From Parasponia andersonii (Eukaryota > Streptophyta > Magnoliopsida > Rosales > Cannabaceae): a stretch of DNA of 64,000 bases. Under the pieces are notes generated by a model that was not told where the DNA came from, ran no database searches, and saw only the letters and a list, made by a program, of their open reading frames with translations. Shown here piece by piece: positions 29,771-41,788 of this stretch. How positions within the stretch are numbered: the stretch's first letter is position 1; every line of letters starts with the position of its first letter. A program made the position numbers and the translations under genes. The stretch spans positions 617,332-681,331 of the forward strand of contig JXTB01000078.1 in NCBI GenBank assembly GCA_002914805.1. Reading direction: 5' to 3'.

Positions 29771-31426
29771 TGTTGGCTAGAATATGTAACTATCGATTAT
29801 ACTCACACACTCCTGTGCAAGTGCACATGGTCACGAGTAATATAGATCTAGGAGTTAAGAGTATCGAACCCATGAGGATTGATTACTAAGTCTAAGCTAA
29901 GTATTAAAATCGGTCAATCCTAACTATATCCAAACAACCGAAATATAGATTTTAGAGAAATAAAATAAAAGAAACTACACTATCATGCAAAATAAATGAA
30001 AACAAGCAATAAGAAAAATATCTAGGTTTACTAATTCCACAACCATCCTTTAAACACATAAATTCTCGATTTCCCTCTTAAATAAATTAATCCACCAGAG
30101 TTGTCATCCAAGAATTCGAATGTATTCACAAACTCCTTTCCAAGACATAATTGAAAACACCTAAATAAGCTAATATATTACTCTTAACATAAATTAACTA
30201 GATTCATTTAGTTTAGTAAACCTCATACAAAGGTGGTAGAAGTCATATAGGTATATTCCTATCCTAGGCAAACTTACCCCACATTAAGTGATTTATGTTA
30301 TTCTACCTATGTCCAAACTTAAATTTTCCGTCCTAAGTTTATAAAGACTTCACTCAACAATCTATTTAGTGATCAATTAAATAAAAGCAATAAGCACGAG
30401 ATAAAACAAATAACTCAACAATGGATTAGATTAATGAAAGAGAAGTGAAATAAATAAATAAAAGATGCTAGGTTAGTTCATATAGTAAAACTAGACAAAA
30501 AAAGATTTAGTTCACAATATAAATTAAGAATAATAACACTATAATCCAATAAATTCAAGAAATACAAAATCATAGAGAGAAAAGTTAAAGAATTCTCCCT
30601 TAGAAAAGCTTAAAGGTGTTCATAGAGGTTGTCAAGCTCCTCCTCCAAGGTTGGTTTTTGCTCTCTTGAATCCTCTCTCTAGGATTTGCTCTCAACTATA
30701 CTACTCTCTAAATAGGGAAAATACAAAAAAAAAACTCACAAGGAAATAAAGAAAAGATAGTATGAACAAAGAGTGGTATTGATGTTGTGGAGGAAATCAA
30801 GAAATAGAGGCTTGGAGCTTGTAATCATCTTCTTCTTTCTCTTCTTCCTCTCCTTCCAAGGCTGCCAACTTCTCTCTCTGTGTCTCTCTTTATCCTAACA
30901 TGCCTGTTTCAACCCTAAAGATAGGATTTTAAAGATGTTGCTCGTGTAAACTTAAGACAGGCCGAATCTGGACCCTCGGATTGTCAAAAGTTGATCTCAG
31001 CCGTCAATAATTGACCAAGGATGCATACGTCATACCGCAGCACTATTTTTAGAGTTGCGGCACTAAAAGTTCCCGAGAGTTGGCACTGTGGCACCACTTT
31101 TGGCACTGCAGTGCCATTTTTTTGTTGTTCTAGTGTCGCGGCTTCCCGTGGGCACTATTTCTTTGTTTTAACTTTGATTTGTCTCATTTTCATTGTATTA
31201 CGTCCGTATCGAATTTAATCGATCCCAATGGTTTTAAAAACCCATTTTTGAAGCACAAATTCACCTCATTTTGTATTAAACAATTTTGTTTCATTCATCT
31301 ACATATGTAAACAAGCAAAATATCAAATCAAAAAGAAAAACAATTGCAACAACTTAATATAAACAAGAACATAGCAAAACTTAAGAAAAATTAGCACTAG
31401 ATAACTCCAATTTTATAGAGTTAACA
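29771..31426 (-). repeat. Family A LTR, copy C (complete)
   Basis: TGTTGGCTAG...GAGTTAACA, 1656 bp, the longest copy and a good reference for the family. Near its start is GTGCACATGGTCACGAGTAA. Near the other end is a TG/GC-rich block with repeated GTGGCACCAC-type motifs (31040-31130). The left neighbour AAAACT is what remains of its primer-site side. Confidence 0.9.
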
Positions 31427-31427
31427 A

Positions 31428-31995
31428 CTGTCCAAATATTTTTAAAGTCAAATGGCACCGTTAAGAGACAAATGGACTAGTTTTACAAAATAATGTGCCA
31501 TTTTGGATCATTTTTGTACTAATAAACTAGCATTTATATTTCGATACTTTTGAACAGTTTTAATGCTAGTTATTGCTTACTAAGTACCTCAAATGACTTG
31601 TATGTTTATGGGCCATTTTATGATTAAGTTTTCTAATTTAGTGAGAGTTATTATTTCGGTCTTGTTTAAGTATCTTGATGCATTTTTTTAGCAAAATGTG
31701 GCTCTTGAATAATAGTAATTTATGATAGGTAATTAATACACCAATCTCTAGAGGATATTGACCTTTTTCACTATCAAATTCTACTCAAGACACAAAGTAA
31801 GTAAAGACTTACAACTACATCACAAGAACTACATGGAAGATGTTATTATGTGAAATTTATTTATTCTTGCAAGTTATGAAATGATATGTGTATGGCACAT
31901 CTTTCATGTAAATTGAGAATTTCATTATAGAGTATTTGAAAGTGAGTACCATTGTATTAATTTTATAAGATAAGTTTTAATTACAATTGCTATTG
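31428..31995 (+). repeat. Family G LTR fragment
   Basis: Starts CTGTCCAAATATTT and runs through GGATCATTTTTGTACTAATA. It matches 57729-58280 (same strand) and 36280-36885 (opposite strand). It begins exactly after LTR C and fades at about 31995. No coding content. Confidence 0.8.
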
Positions 31996-32348
31996 ACCTA
32001 TATAGTTTTAAATCTTATCATATTTTGATAATAACAAATATATGATTTAGTTGCTAATGGTTGTTTTACAGTTTGTAGTTGTAAAATTGAAATAGAATCC
32101 AATTATCTCAAGAATTCAATTCTCCAAGAATCGAGCATTATGGGGCAAATCTTGAACATGGATATCTAGAATCAAGACTCAAGATGTGTCAAAATAGATT
32201 TCTATTTAACTTATAGTCTTGTACTTAATTTATTACAATGTACATAAATTCTCTTTGCAATGGTTCACATTTTCTTGAAGCTAGAATCGATTGGTATTAG
32301 TATTAACAAAAATTAGTATTTCAATCCCCAACAATAATGCCAAAAACT
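31996..32348 (-). other. Family A leader remnant with primer-binding site
   Basis: Mostly unassigned AT-rich sequence. Its right end, read on the minus strand after the LTR end, is AGTTTTTGGCATTATTGTTG then GGGATTG (32322-32348). This is a decayed version of the TTTTTGGC.CCGTTGCCG.GGA site seen next to Tat/Athila-type LTRs, and again at 39119 here. It sets the orientation of family A LTRs as minus. Confidence 0.6.
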
Positions 32349-33908
32349 TGTTGGTTAGAATGTACATCTATAAATTCACACACTCCCGTTCAAGTGCACA
32401 TGGTCACAAGTAATATAGGTTTTGGAGTTAAGAGTGTGGAACCCATAGGCATTGATTTCTAATTCAATGCCAAATACTAAAATTATCTCAATTCTAATTT
32501 TATCTAAACAACTGAAATATAGATTTTGAAGAAATAAAACAAAACAACTAAACTAGCATATAAAATGAATAAAAGATAAAATCAATGAGAAAAATATCTA
32601 GGTTTACTAATTCCCCGACTATTTTCTTGTCATGCTATTTCACAATTTCTCTCTTAAATTAATTAATCTAGTAGAGTTGTCAACCAAGAATCTAATGTAA
32701 TCAAGGAGCCATTCCATGTGCAATTAGATCTACCTAGACAAGATAATATATTACCACCAATATGAATTGAACTAGGAGCACTAAAATTAATATCTCAAAA
32801 ATGGTTGCATAAGTCATATAGGTATATTTCTATCCTATGCAAACTTACCTTATACTAGGTAATCTTATGTTATTTTACTTAAGTCCAAATTTCTAATCCT
32901 TTTACTAAGCTCGTAGAAATTTCACTCAACAATCTATTTAGTAATCAATTAAATAGAATCAATAAGTATAAGGTAAAACAAATAACTCAACAATAGATTT
33001 GATTAATGAAAGACTAGAGAAATAAACAAACATAAGATACTAGGTTGGTTCACATAGTAAAACTAGACAAAGAAATATTTGGTTCATAATATAAATTGAG
33101 AACAATAGCATTTTAATACCATAGAATCAAGAAATACAATTATCAAAGAGAGAGTTTTAGAATTCCCTTTATTTGAAGAGATTGAAGGTGTTGAGGTTGT
33201 CAATCTCCTCCAAACTTGTTCTTACTCTCTTGAATCCTTCCTCAAAGATTTTTTCTCAATAATATCACTCTCTAAATATAAAAAATACAAAGAAAATCTC
33301 ACAAGAAAATGAAGAGAAAAAATTATGATGTCGATGTTGATGAGGAAATCAAGAAATGGAGTAGTTGGAGCATGTCTTCATCTTTTTGTTCTTCTTCTTT
33401 CTCTCTTTCCATGGCTGCCACCCTCTCTCTCTCTCTCTCTCTATCCCAACATGCCTTTTACAACCCTAAATAGGGTTTTAAAGAGGTGGCTCTTGCATAC
33501 ATAAGGCATGTCGAATATGGACTCTTGGATTGTCAAAAAGTTGATCTTAGTTGTCTATTATTGACCTAGGATGCAGGGGGTGGCGGCCATATTTGGCACT
33601 ACAACACCAAAACTTCCTAAGAGTTGGCACTGTGGTGCCACTTTTAGAGCTATAGTGCGACTTTGCTGCTAGTTTAGCACTGTGGCTTCCTAGGTGTGCC
33701 ATTTCTTTGTTTGAGCTCTGATTTGCATCATTTTCATTGTGTTACGACCATATCAAATTCATCTTCGATTCCAATGTTTGAAAAATCCATTTGTGAGGCC
33801 TAAATTCACCTTAATTTACATCAAACATCCTTAATTCATTCTCCTATACACACAAACAAGCCAAATATCATAACAACAAGAAAAATAATTGAAATAACTT
33901 AATTCGAG
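32349..33908 (-). repeat. Family A LTR, copy D (right end truncated)
   Basis: Starts TGTTGGTTAGAATG and follows copy C to ATAACTTAATTCGAGCA, where it is cut off by Tat-like pol sequence. It contains a CT run at 33423-33441. It is the only copy that keeps a readable primer-binding site beside it. Confidence 0.88.
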
Positions 33909-34520
33909 CATATACCTCTAACAATGAGGTAGAATATGAAGCTTTGCTAGCTGGTCTAAGGCTCATGCATGAGATGAAGGTTGAATCCATCATAATCTAC
34001 AACGATTTATAGCTTGTTGTTAGGAAAATCAATGAGGAGTGTAAAGCTTGCTATCCAAAAATGGTCTCTTATCTGGCTAAGGCCTAGGGACTACTTGATC
34101 AGTTTTCGGAGTCCAAAATCTGTCAAATCCCCTAAGCTGAAAGTACCAATGTTGATGCACTTGCTAAGCTTACCCCACAAAAGATGCCGACCTGCTTGAT
34201 GTTATACCTGTAATTATCTTGAAAGACCAAGCACTGAGGCCTATAAAGATGTTCAGTCTCTCGAAATTCACAAGCCATCATGGATGGATCCAATTTATTC
34301 ATTCTTAAAAGACGATCAGCTACCCTTGGAAAGTAAAGACGTTCCTCGACTTAAGTATTGAGCTGCCAGGTTTGTGTTGCTTGAAGATAAACTATATCGA
34401 CGAGGCTTTGTTGTGTAGACCATGAAGACGCTCACTACTTCTTGAGTGAAATTCATGAAGGAATTTGTGGAAATTATTTAGGAAGGTTGTTTTTAACCAG
34501 AAAAGTCTACGATGAAGAAG
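33909..34520 (+). pseudogene. Tat-like gypsy second RNase H and linker remnant
   Basis: Starts in EVEYEALLAGLRLMHEMKVE (about 33930), the opening of the archaeal-type RNase H that Tat/Ogre elements carry in addition to the usual one. It continues with IIYNDL and a stop, LVVRKINEE, MVSYLAKA and NVDALAKL through stops and frameshifts, then a degenerate linker to integrase. The element's RT and gag are not present on the left because LTR D abuts it. Confidence 0.75.
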
Positions 34521-34521
34521 G

Positions 34522-34789
34522 ATGCTATGGATTATGTATAAAAGTCTGACAAGTGCCAATGCTTTTCCAACTATCAAAACACACCACCTAACAAGCTCAC
34601 CATGTCCATTTGCTATTTGGAGAATCAACTTGATTGGTCCTCTACCCCTAAGTCGAGATGGAGTGAAATTCGTAGTGGTCGCTATTGACTACTTCACCAA
34701 ATGGATAGAAGTTGAGTCACTAACATCCATACATTCAAACAAGGTCATTGCATTCATTACCAAGTCAATCCTGTACCATTATGGTATGC
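34522..34789 (+). pseudogene. Tat-like integrase, left part (interrupted by element H)
   Basis: A 90-codon open stretch including PCPFAIWRINLIGPLPLSRD, VVVAIDYFTKWIEVESLTSI and KSILYHYGM. The first catalytic Asp (AIDYFTKW) is intact. The frame is cut at 34790 by the H LTR. The next residues of integrase appear 8.35 kb away at about 43146. Confidence 0.88.
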
Positions 34790-35395
34790 TGATGAGTGAT
34801 TAATTCACTCACAAATCAAGTATCATTCCGCTCAAATAATTGTAAGTTCTCAAGCTTTTATGTTGGTTTGCTGTGCTTTTGCTTTGTTTTTATAGTTCTT
34901 ATGAATAAATGAGAATCAAGAAAACTTAGTGACAAATATAGATATTTCAACCATTTGGGACAAAAGTTGAGTTCGATACGAATGCAACATAATAAAAATT
35001 AGGCAAAATCAAAGAAACAGAGCTCAAAATGTCAAGAGAGGAGGGAACTTGAAGCTAAAATTCTTAGAGAGGATGCTTGAAAGAGTAGCTTGAAGAGATT
35101 GAAAGCTTGAATTTCTACCTTTACGAAAGAGTTTTTCTCATCCTCTTTCTCACCCTAATCTCATTTGAATTTTATATTGTACTTGATTTATGAATATGTT
35201 TGGATATATGAAATTCTTGTTGAGATTAGTGTTAGATTCTCTTATATTTTATTAATTGTTATATGCTTCGGTATGATGTAACTTAAACTTTGATTCTATG
35301 TCTTGATTTCCAATATATTCTTTGATGTTTTTCTTGAATTTATTTATGCTATTCCATGTTTAATGCTTCTCAACTAATTAGCTACTTGTTGGGTG

Positions 35396-35400
35396 ATTTG
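35396..35400. repeat. Left TSD (ATTTG) of solo LTR G1
   Basis: ATTTG here equals 38551-38555. The uninterrupted site is represented in the other H LTR near 42602, where GGATGATTTAG reads straight on into TTCCTAGAATTTGG. Confidence 0.92.
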
Positions 35401-38400
35401 TGTGACGCCCTCTTTATCCTCCTACTACTAGTGGAAATTTATTAACTTTCTATTTACAAGGCATTACTTTTAGAAGATAACCCTGTAATTGTTTTTCCAA
35501 AATACGGGACAATTCGAACTTTTTATTTTCTTTAAAACTCTATGGATAGCTGACTTTACTTACATACATGATCAGTATATACATATATTACAAAACAAAA
35601 CATAGTAAATAGGTAATAAAAAAAACAAACTAAAAATAACTTTACTGAGAGACTGCAAAACATCCCAAAATACACAAACTAGGCCCCTCACAAGTGGTCA
35701 AAATATCCATATGTACAACACCAAAGTTGGGCCTCTACTTCAACTCACAAGCTCATGCTGTCATCTCAATCATTACCTGCAACACAAGACTATAATGAGC
35801 TACAGCTCAGTAAGTAAAGTAATGGATGACATGTTGCTCAATGACATGAATTAAATATATGATCATGCTTGCTTAAATGTTTTCGTATGAATAATTTCCT
35901 TTAGACCCTTCCCTGTCTTGTGCCCATTGTCCGGTTTAGCACTGTGCCTGCAAGGCTTCCTGAATTAATGATATCCCATGGGTTCTCCTCCCGCCGGTTC
36001 TTACCACAGTGGGGCTCATTACTAACCTTATTCTATCGTACCCCATCGAGCTCAAGAGATAAGGCGGCCCAAGACTGTAGTTTAGTCTATTATATAACTT
36101 GGAGGAGGAATATTGTGGCAAATCTTCTGACTAATCCTGTCACACTTGCCCCTCTCCTGGGGCTGCCACTCTAAAACTATAAATATTTATCCCGCTTCCC
36201 CGTAACAATGACACAAAACCTTTTGAAAGTTACCTGGTCTTAATTTCTCTATGATAAAATAGTTTTACACAATAATACTAAGGAATTTCATAAATCATAT
36301 TACCCTTCTTAAAATTTTTCATAAAACATGTATGGTTATATGGTGTACATAATAATACCACACCAAAAATTACCAAGCATATATATATGCTGAAATCGAA
36401 ATGCCAATGGTCATACTCATAACCAGAATAAATGCAAAATATGGAAACATAATAGATACTTATATAGCACACAATTCTTGTGTTGCAGTTGAGTACTTTA
36501 CTTACCTCATCCCCTAAATAGAAATGAATTGTGGAAAGGGTCAATATCCTCTAGAGATTGGTGTGCTATTCACCTGTCATAGTTTACTGTTATTCAAAAT
36601 GCACATTTTGCCAAAAGAATGCATTAAGATACTCGAACAATACCGAAATCAGAATTTTCATGAAATTAGGAAACTTGATCTTAAAATGACTCATAAGTAT
36701 ATAAATCACTTAAGGTACTTGGCAGTCAATAAGTAGCATTGAAAAACTGTTCAAAGGTATTAAAATATGAATGCTAGTTCATTAGCACAAAAATGATCCA
36801 AAATGGCACATAATTTTGTAAAACTAGTCCATTTGCTCCTAAATGGTGCCATTTCATTTTAAAAATATTTGGACAGCACCTCCCCTATTTTTAGGATGTT
36901 CCCACATGATTAAAATAATGGTTTTAAACCTGCAATAGCAATTAGAAATCCAAATTCCCACATATATACATCAAGAGGATCACTTAGAACAATCTAAGTG
37001 CACTTGAACTCTTTTTCGGTTTCAACAAGTTTCAAACCACTTTTACACTTGTGTGTCATCACAAGTAGCCACCAAATGAGTGTAATAGACAATAGGATCA
37101 ATAAGATATACAATTCAAATTTAAGAAATTAGATTACAAACATAGAAAACTTAATCTATTACACATAAAACACTTAACTCCATAAATAGCAAACTTTGGG
37201 GCTTTAGGTTTAACTTTAATCCTCTACTTAAATTTTATGTTTCCAGCAATATATAAGGGTTCCTAGGACTATTATTCATCAAATAATAGCTTAGGTTTAA
37301 GAGCTGAAATAAAAGAAATTCACTACAAATTCAAAATCCAACATAAACCTCACCTTAACTAGTTTGAGTCTTCACTAGTGTTCTTGCCTTCTATCTCCAC
37401 CAACTGATTTCCAAGGCTTAGAAAATAGATTTTTAGACTTAAGAAGACCTGAAAAAACCTTTGTTTTAGTGGAAACAAGTAGAGAATTGAAATTAAAGGA
37501 CAAGACCTAGAAAGAAGAATTTAATAGAATTACCTTGACTAGTTTTGTTATATCTTGCTTTCTAAGGCTCCAATTTGAGTTCTACCACTTGGAAACTCTT
37601 GGAAATATTTGAGAGATGATGAGAGAAGTCAAAAAAAAGCATTGGAGAGTTTCCGGTCGTGGCTGGAGAGAAAGGGGAAGCAAATGACCAGATTTGACCC
37701 AAAATCAACACTTAATGGCTAAGAAAAGGTATACCTTAAATTCTAAGGGGTATTTTGGGTATTTTGCACATCACTTTCAATGTGTCCAGATCTAGAACAT
37801 CCTTAGCATAGTCACCACGTTGCTGGTCACTCCTATACACCCAAGTGTAGCCAAAGTTGGTGAATCCTACCTTAGAAAGTGAAAACTAGTCATACTTTGA
37901 CTTATGATCCTATATGGCCAATCTTATTGTAATTTGGTGGAACCTAGCCCCTTAACCATTCATTAAACATAAAAAGAAAGTCAATTAGGCACCAATTAAC
38001 AATGCAAACATAGTATTAGCACTCAATTATTAGAATGCACAAAAACGACATTACGCGATTTAGCTTAATCTAAGCTAGGTTAGTGCAACTAAATACGAAT
38101 TAGTGTCCTGAATGCCACCTCTTGCTTACCTGGAGCCGACAAATAAAATACTATAAATAAGTCCTAGACATTGAATTAAGCTTGTTTGACGTGTTAAACA
38201 CAATGAATTTGGCTCCAAAGTACGTGAAAATTGCATTTTACCGAAAAACTACTATTTGACCAAGTTATCAACAAGTACGATCTTAATACATGTGCACATA
38301 GTATCAGTTTCATAATTATATTCTTTGTTCTTTTAGCACACCGAGCTCTCTCTCTAAGGGTATTGAACCTTTACACTGCATCGGGACACTTTGACAATCA

Positions 38401-38550
38401 TTAGTGTAGTAACATGTATGTAAAAGCACATAATATAAGGAATGATCATATTTTTATGAAACTAGTATTAATAACTTCTAGATGCCTAATATACAATTAG
38501 AACATGTTTATTATTGGCTCTCTTAATTATGTGAGGAGCTGGATGTCACA
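35401..38550 (-). repeat. Solo LTR of family G (G1)
   Basis: A 3150-bp single LTR starting TGTGACGCCC and ending GGATGTCACA, with a perfect 5-bp TSD. Ends and about the first 1.1 kb match the LTRs of the Tekay-like element at 45886-55638. The middle (about 36540-38270) instead matches the inverted copy at 56357-58300. So it is a related subfamily with a different central module. Orientation follows that of the Tekay-like element. Confidence 0.9.
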
Positions 38551-39118
38551 ATTTGGTTTCTAGAATTTGGAACTTGAGAAAGAGAATTTTAGAAACAATC
38601 ATAGGATAGTATAACCTAGGATTTTTTAGAGTTTGAGAGAACCTATAATTCTTTTGAAGCCATGATCAAAGAACCATTGAACATAATGAGTTCTTAATTT
38701 CTAGATTCAGAATAGAGATATTGAAACCGAGTTTTAGGAATGATTTCACTCAGCACTCGAGAGAGGGAGTAGAAATATCTTTGGGTTCTTGGCATATAAA
38801 CTAAGAATAATTGATTAGGATGAAATTGGTGATCTAAAGATATAGTTGATGGTTAGGTGAATTCAATCTCCTAGTTCATTTGTGCATAGAGTTTCCATAT
38901 TTTTATTTTTGTATTTATTTTTATCTTTGTATTTATTTAACTATATATTCATTTAGTTTGGTTGCCTAGATGAAGTTAAGTTATGATAATTCCGGTACTT
39001 TGTGATAATTTAACACCCAATTCCTCTTGGGATTGACAATGCTATACTTATCACTTTATTACTTGTATACGACCCGTGCACTTGCGGTTAGTTTATGTAT
39101 ACGTATTTTAGCGTAACA

Positions 39119-39145
39119 AGTTTTTGGCACCGTTGCCGAGGAATT
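39119..39145 (+). promoter_or_regulatory. Family H primer-binding site
   Basis: AGTTTTTGGCACCGTTGCCG then AGGAATT directly follows the LTR. This is the signature post-LTR sequence of Athila/Tat-type gypsy elements, usually TTTGGCGCCGTTGCCGGGGA. It ties H to that lineage although it carries no pol. Confidence 0.85.
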
Positions 39146-39427
39146 GGTATTTTAGATTATTATTGATATCGAGAGTAAGTTACTTGACATTAATTTAGGC
39201 ATTTATTTCAATTTTTTATTTTTTTTTTAAATGTTTGTTTTGCGAGGTACTTGGAGATATTAGATCAACAAGTCCTCTTATGGTTTGCTTAACGAGTCTC
39301 GGAGCCATTTTATTGTGCATGGTGGAGATACAAGGAGTTGATCACACTATGCCCGAATCATGATTTATCCCTGGAGTATTAAATAAAAAATTTCCTTAAC
39401 AACCTTCGGCCCGAAAAAAGAATATAG

Positions 39428-40269
39428 GTGGAAAGAGGAAATGGTACCACCTTTATCTACCAAGTATCCACTGATGATGCCCATTGGATGTTGGAAGAGA
39501 TGGCCGACTTTGACTATTGGAGTTGGAATTATCTACCAAGCCACCTTGGTTTGGGAGATAATTCTAACATTTTGGTGCCATGGTTTGATACTCCATGTCA
39601 CCAAGATGAGCCTTCTCCCAACCTTGAATATCTTTTTGCATAATTTTTGGAGGAGACATGACTTTGACATGAGTGGGAGGGAAGGGAGACGTTTCTTAGT
39701 TTACAATTTGAGTCTCTTTATGACTCTCTTGAGGCCATGACAAGGGCGGTGGCTATGATTGATACACAAGTCATAATTAATGATGAAAGCCACCATGAGG
39801 AGTCGAGCACAAGCAGAAGAACCTTGGATTTGTTTATTGATGCCGACTCAAGTGAGGAAGAGAATAGAGAGTGGATCAATGAGGAAGAATCACAAGATAA
39901 CACTTGTGAATCTTCACCCTTTAAGATTCAAATCATCATGTCACCACCATTCATCGAAGATCACATTTATGACGATCCTATATGGCCAACACCTCTACCA
40001 CCACTGCTAACACTATTCATTCAAGCCTACCAAACACATGTGCTTGAGCCCAGAGAAGTTGAACATATGAGCCGATCAGTTCCATGCATTGCCAAGCTTG
40101 AGGGCGTTCAAAAATAAGACCCATTTGTTGTGTTGTATGACACTATAGGCAGAAACTGCTATTTGATGAGCTTGACCAAAGTGTACATAAATAAACCTAA
40201 GGAAGCAATTTATGGAGAGGAGTCCTGTACCACCCAAGTTAGAGCCAACTTGCTTGGAGCACTACATTG
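39428..40269 (+). pseudogene. Decayed ORF of element H, function unknown
   Basis: One reading frame runs about 280 codons, broken by only a few stops (39641, 39656, 39662 and one at 40115). It opens with MERGNGTTFIYQV, passes MADFDYWSWNYLPSHLGL and FESLYDSLEAM, and carries an acidic patch (FIDADSSEEENREW). A proline-rich stretch (WPTPLPPLLTLF) follows and the frame ends near GEESCTTQVRANLL. No zinc knuckle, protease DTG, RT or integrase motif, membrane segment or signal peptide is visible. I do not recognise the family. The consistency of frame over this length suggests it was once translated. It could be a highly derived gag-like protein or a captured host segment. Confidence 0.55.
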
Positions 40270-41778
40270 ACCAACCTTAATAGGAGGTGAGAATGCCTCA
40301 CCTCCCCGGTACGTGTTCTTTTCTCTTGTGCTTATATTGAATATTTAAATTTTGAGAATATTTCCAATTTTGAGTTTGGGGGTGAGAACGATTATTGGAT
40401 AATTTTTTGTTGGGTGTGACTTTGCTTTTGTGTTCATTGTCATGATTTTCTTTCCAAAAGTTGTGTACTTTTAGAAAATCATTTCATTTTTCATGCTTTC
40501 CTTTTACTAGTTTGAATAAATTGTGAGTATTATTGAGATGAGATTACTTGTTATTGATGAAGAATGTAGTCATTTAATATTCTCTTAAGTCTTTTGATAT
40601 GCAATTCATTAAAATTATCTATGTACTTGACTTGCATTAATTGAACCTCATTCTTGATTCTAGACATTTTAGCACAATAATCATAATCACTCGACTCTTT
40701 GAGTTTTGGGAGAAAACTTGTGTGCATTAGATAAGCATTGATATCTCATGAACTCTAAAACCTATTTGAGTAAGGCTTGAGGTGAAATTCTTTGTTAGGT
40801 ATCATTGGAGAAATAATTTAGGCCATCTTTGGACCGTTTGAGCCTCTCAAGCCAACCTTAATACATTGTCATCCTTGTACACCTACTTTGAGCCTATTTG
40901 TACCTTTCCTTTTCTACCATGTTTTTGCCAAACCAAAATAATGACCACCAATCTTATCATTAAGCATATTGATTGTTTTAAAGAGTTATTTTATGTTATA
41001 TTCATGTTAGGAGGAAGGGTGGTGTTATGAAGAGAAAAAAAAAAGAAAAAAAAAGAGTAGGGAACAATTTGGTGAAAATTTTGTCCTTACCCTCTATATT
41101 ATTTTTCAACATTGAAGACAATGTTGATATTGAGTTTGGAGGATAGGTTTTTGATTTTCAACCTTTTGTCTTATTTCCTATCTTTTTTTTCAAAAAAAAT
41201 AAAAAAAATTTCAATAAGTGTTTGGTGGAGTGTTGATAGAAGAGAAATTTAGTTGAAAAGAAGAGTGGGAGTGCTATTTGGCATACCAAGGAATAACTCT
41301 ACAAAGGTCTTAGATTAATGAGCTTAAGGGTGATTTGAACCTCAAATTTTCCCAAAATTATCTTACCTTTGACCAAGCCGATATTACAAGCTTAATGAAA
41401 GACCTTTTGATCTTTGATGATATACTAACAGGCATTAGTGGAGAGTAACATGAAAAATGGGCATATGACAATTCCAAATTGCATCATGTAGAGATCTTTC
41501 ATTGCCTATCGAAACACATAAGTCTATCGAAAGTTCATTTTGTTAAGTGATATTGATTTTGTGCACACTCACACATTAAGAGTCTTGAGTGGCATTAAAC
41601 TAATACTTGAAGTTGAAAATCTAGATAATCTCAATGTTTGTATTTCATTTGAGCTTGGAATATTTCGTGACTTTGGAGATACTTGAATAGTTTTTGATTC
41701 GATATGAAACTCATATTTCGTGTTTTGCTTTTCTTTTTCTTATTTTTTTTTGCTTGAGGACAAGCAAATATTTGAGTT
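40270..41778 (+). other. Family H non-coding internal region
   Basis: AT-rich sequence with A-runs (41033-41056, 41196-41212). There is repeated text of the type GAGTTTGGGGGTGAGAA (40373) and TTTGAGTTTGGAGGATAGG (41130), which resembles the true polypurine tract at 41772. No open frame or known domain. Confidence 0.5.
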
Positions 41779-41788
41779 TGGGGGTATT
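41779..41788 (+). promoter_or_regulatory. Family H polypurine tract
   Basis: TTTGAGTTTGGGGGTATTT lies just before the 3' LTR. TTGGGGGT is the usual tract of Tat/Athila-like elements and primes plus-strand DNA synthesis. Confidence 0.75.

Larger units (their letters stand above)
34790..39118 (+). repeat. Family H 5' LTR, split by a family G solo LTR
   Basis: Starts TGATGAGTGATTAATTC and ends GCGTAACA. The outer parts (34790-35400 and 38556-39118) align with the single H LTR at 41789-43139. It lacks about 180 bp seen in that copy (around 42005-42185). Confidence 0.88.

Noticed and set aside
29293..33320. Regularly repeated 1.5 kb blocks considered as a tandem satellite array
   Set aside because: Spacing and ends fit individual LTR insertions and fusions (copies B, C and D), with other sequence between C and D.
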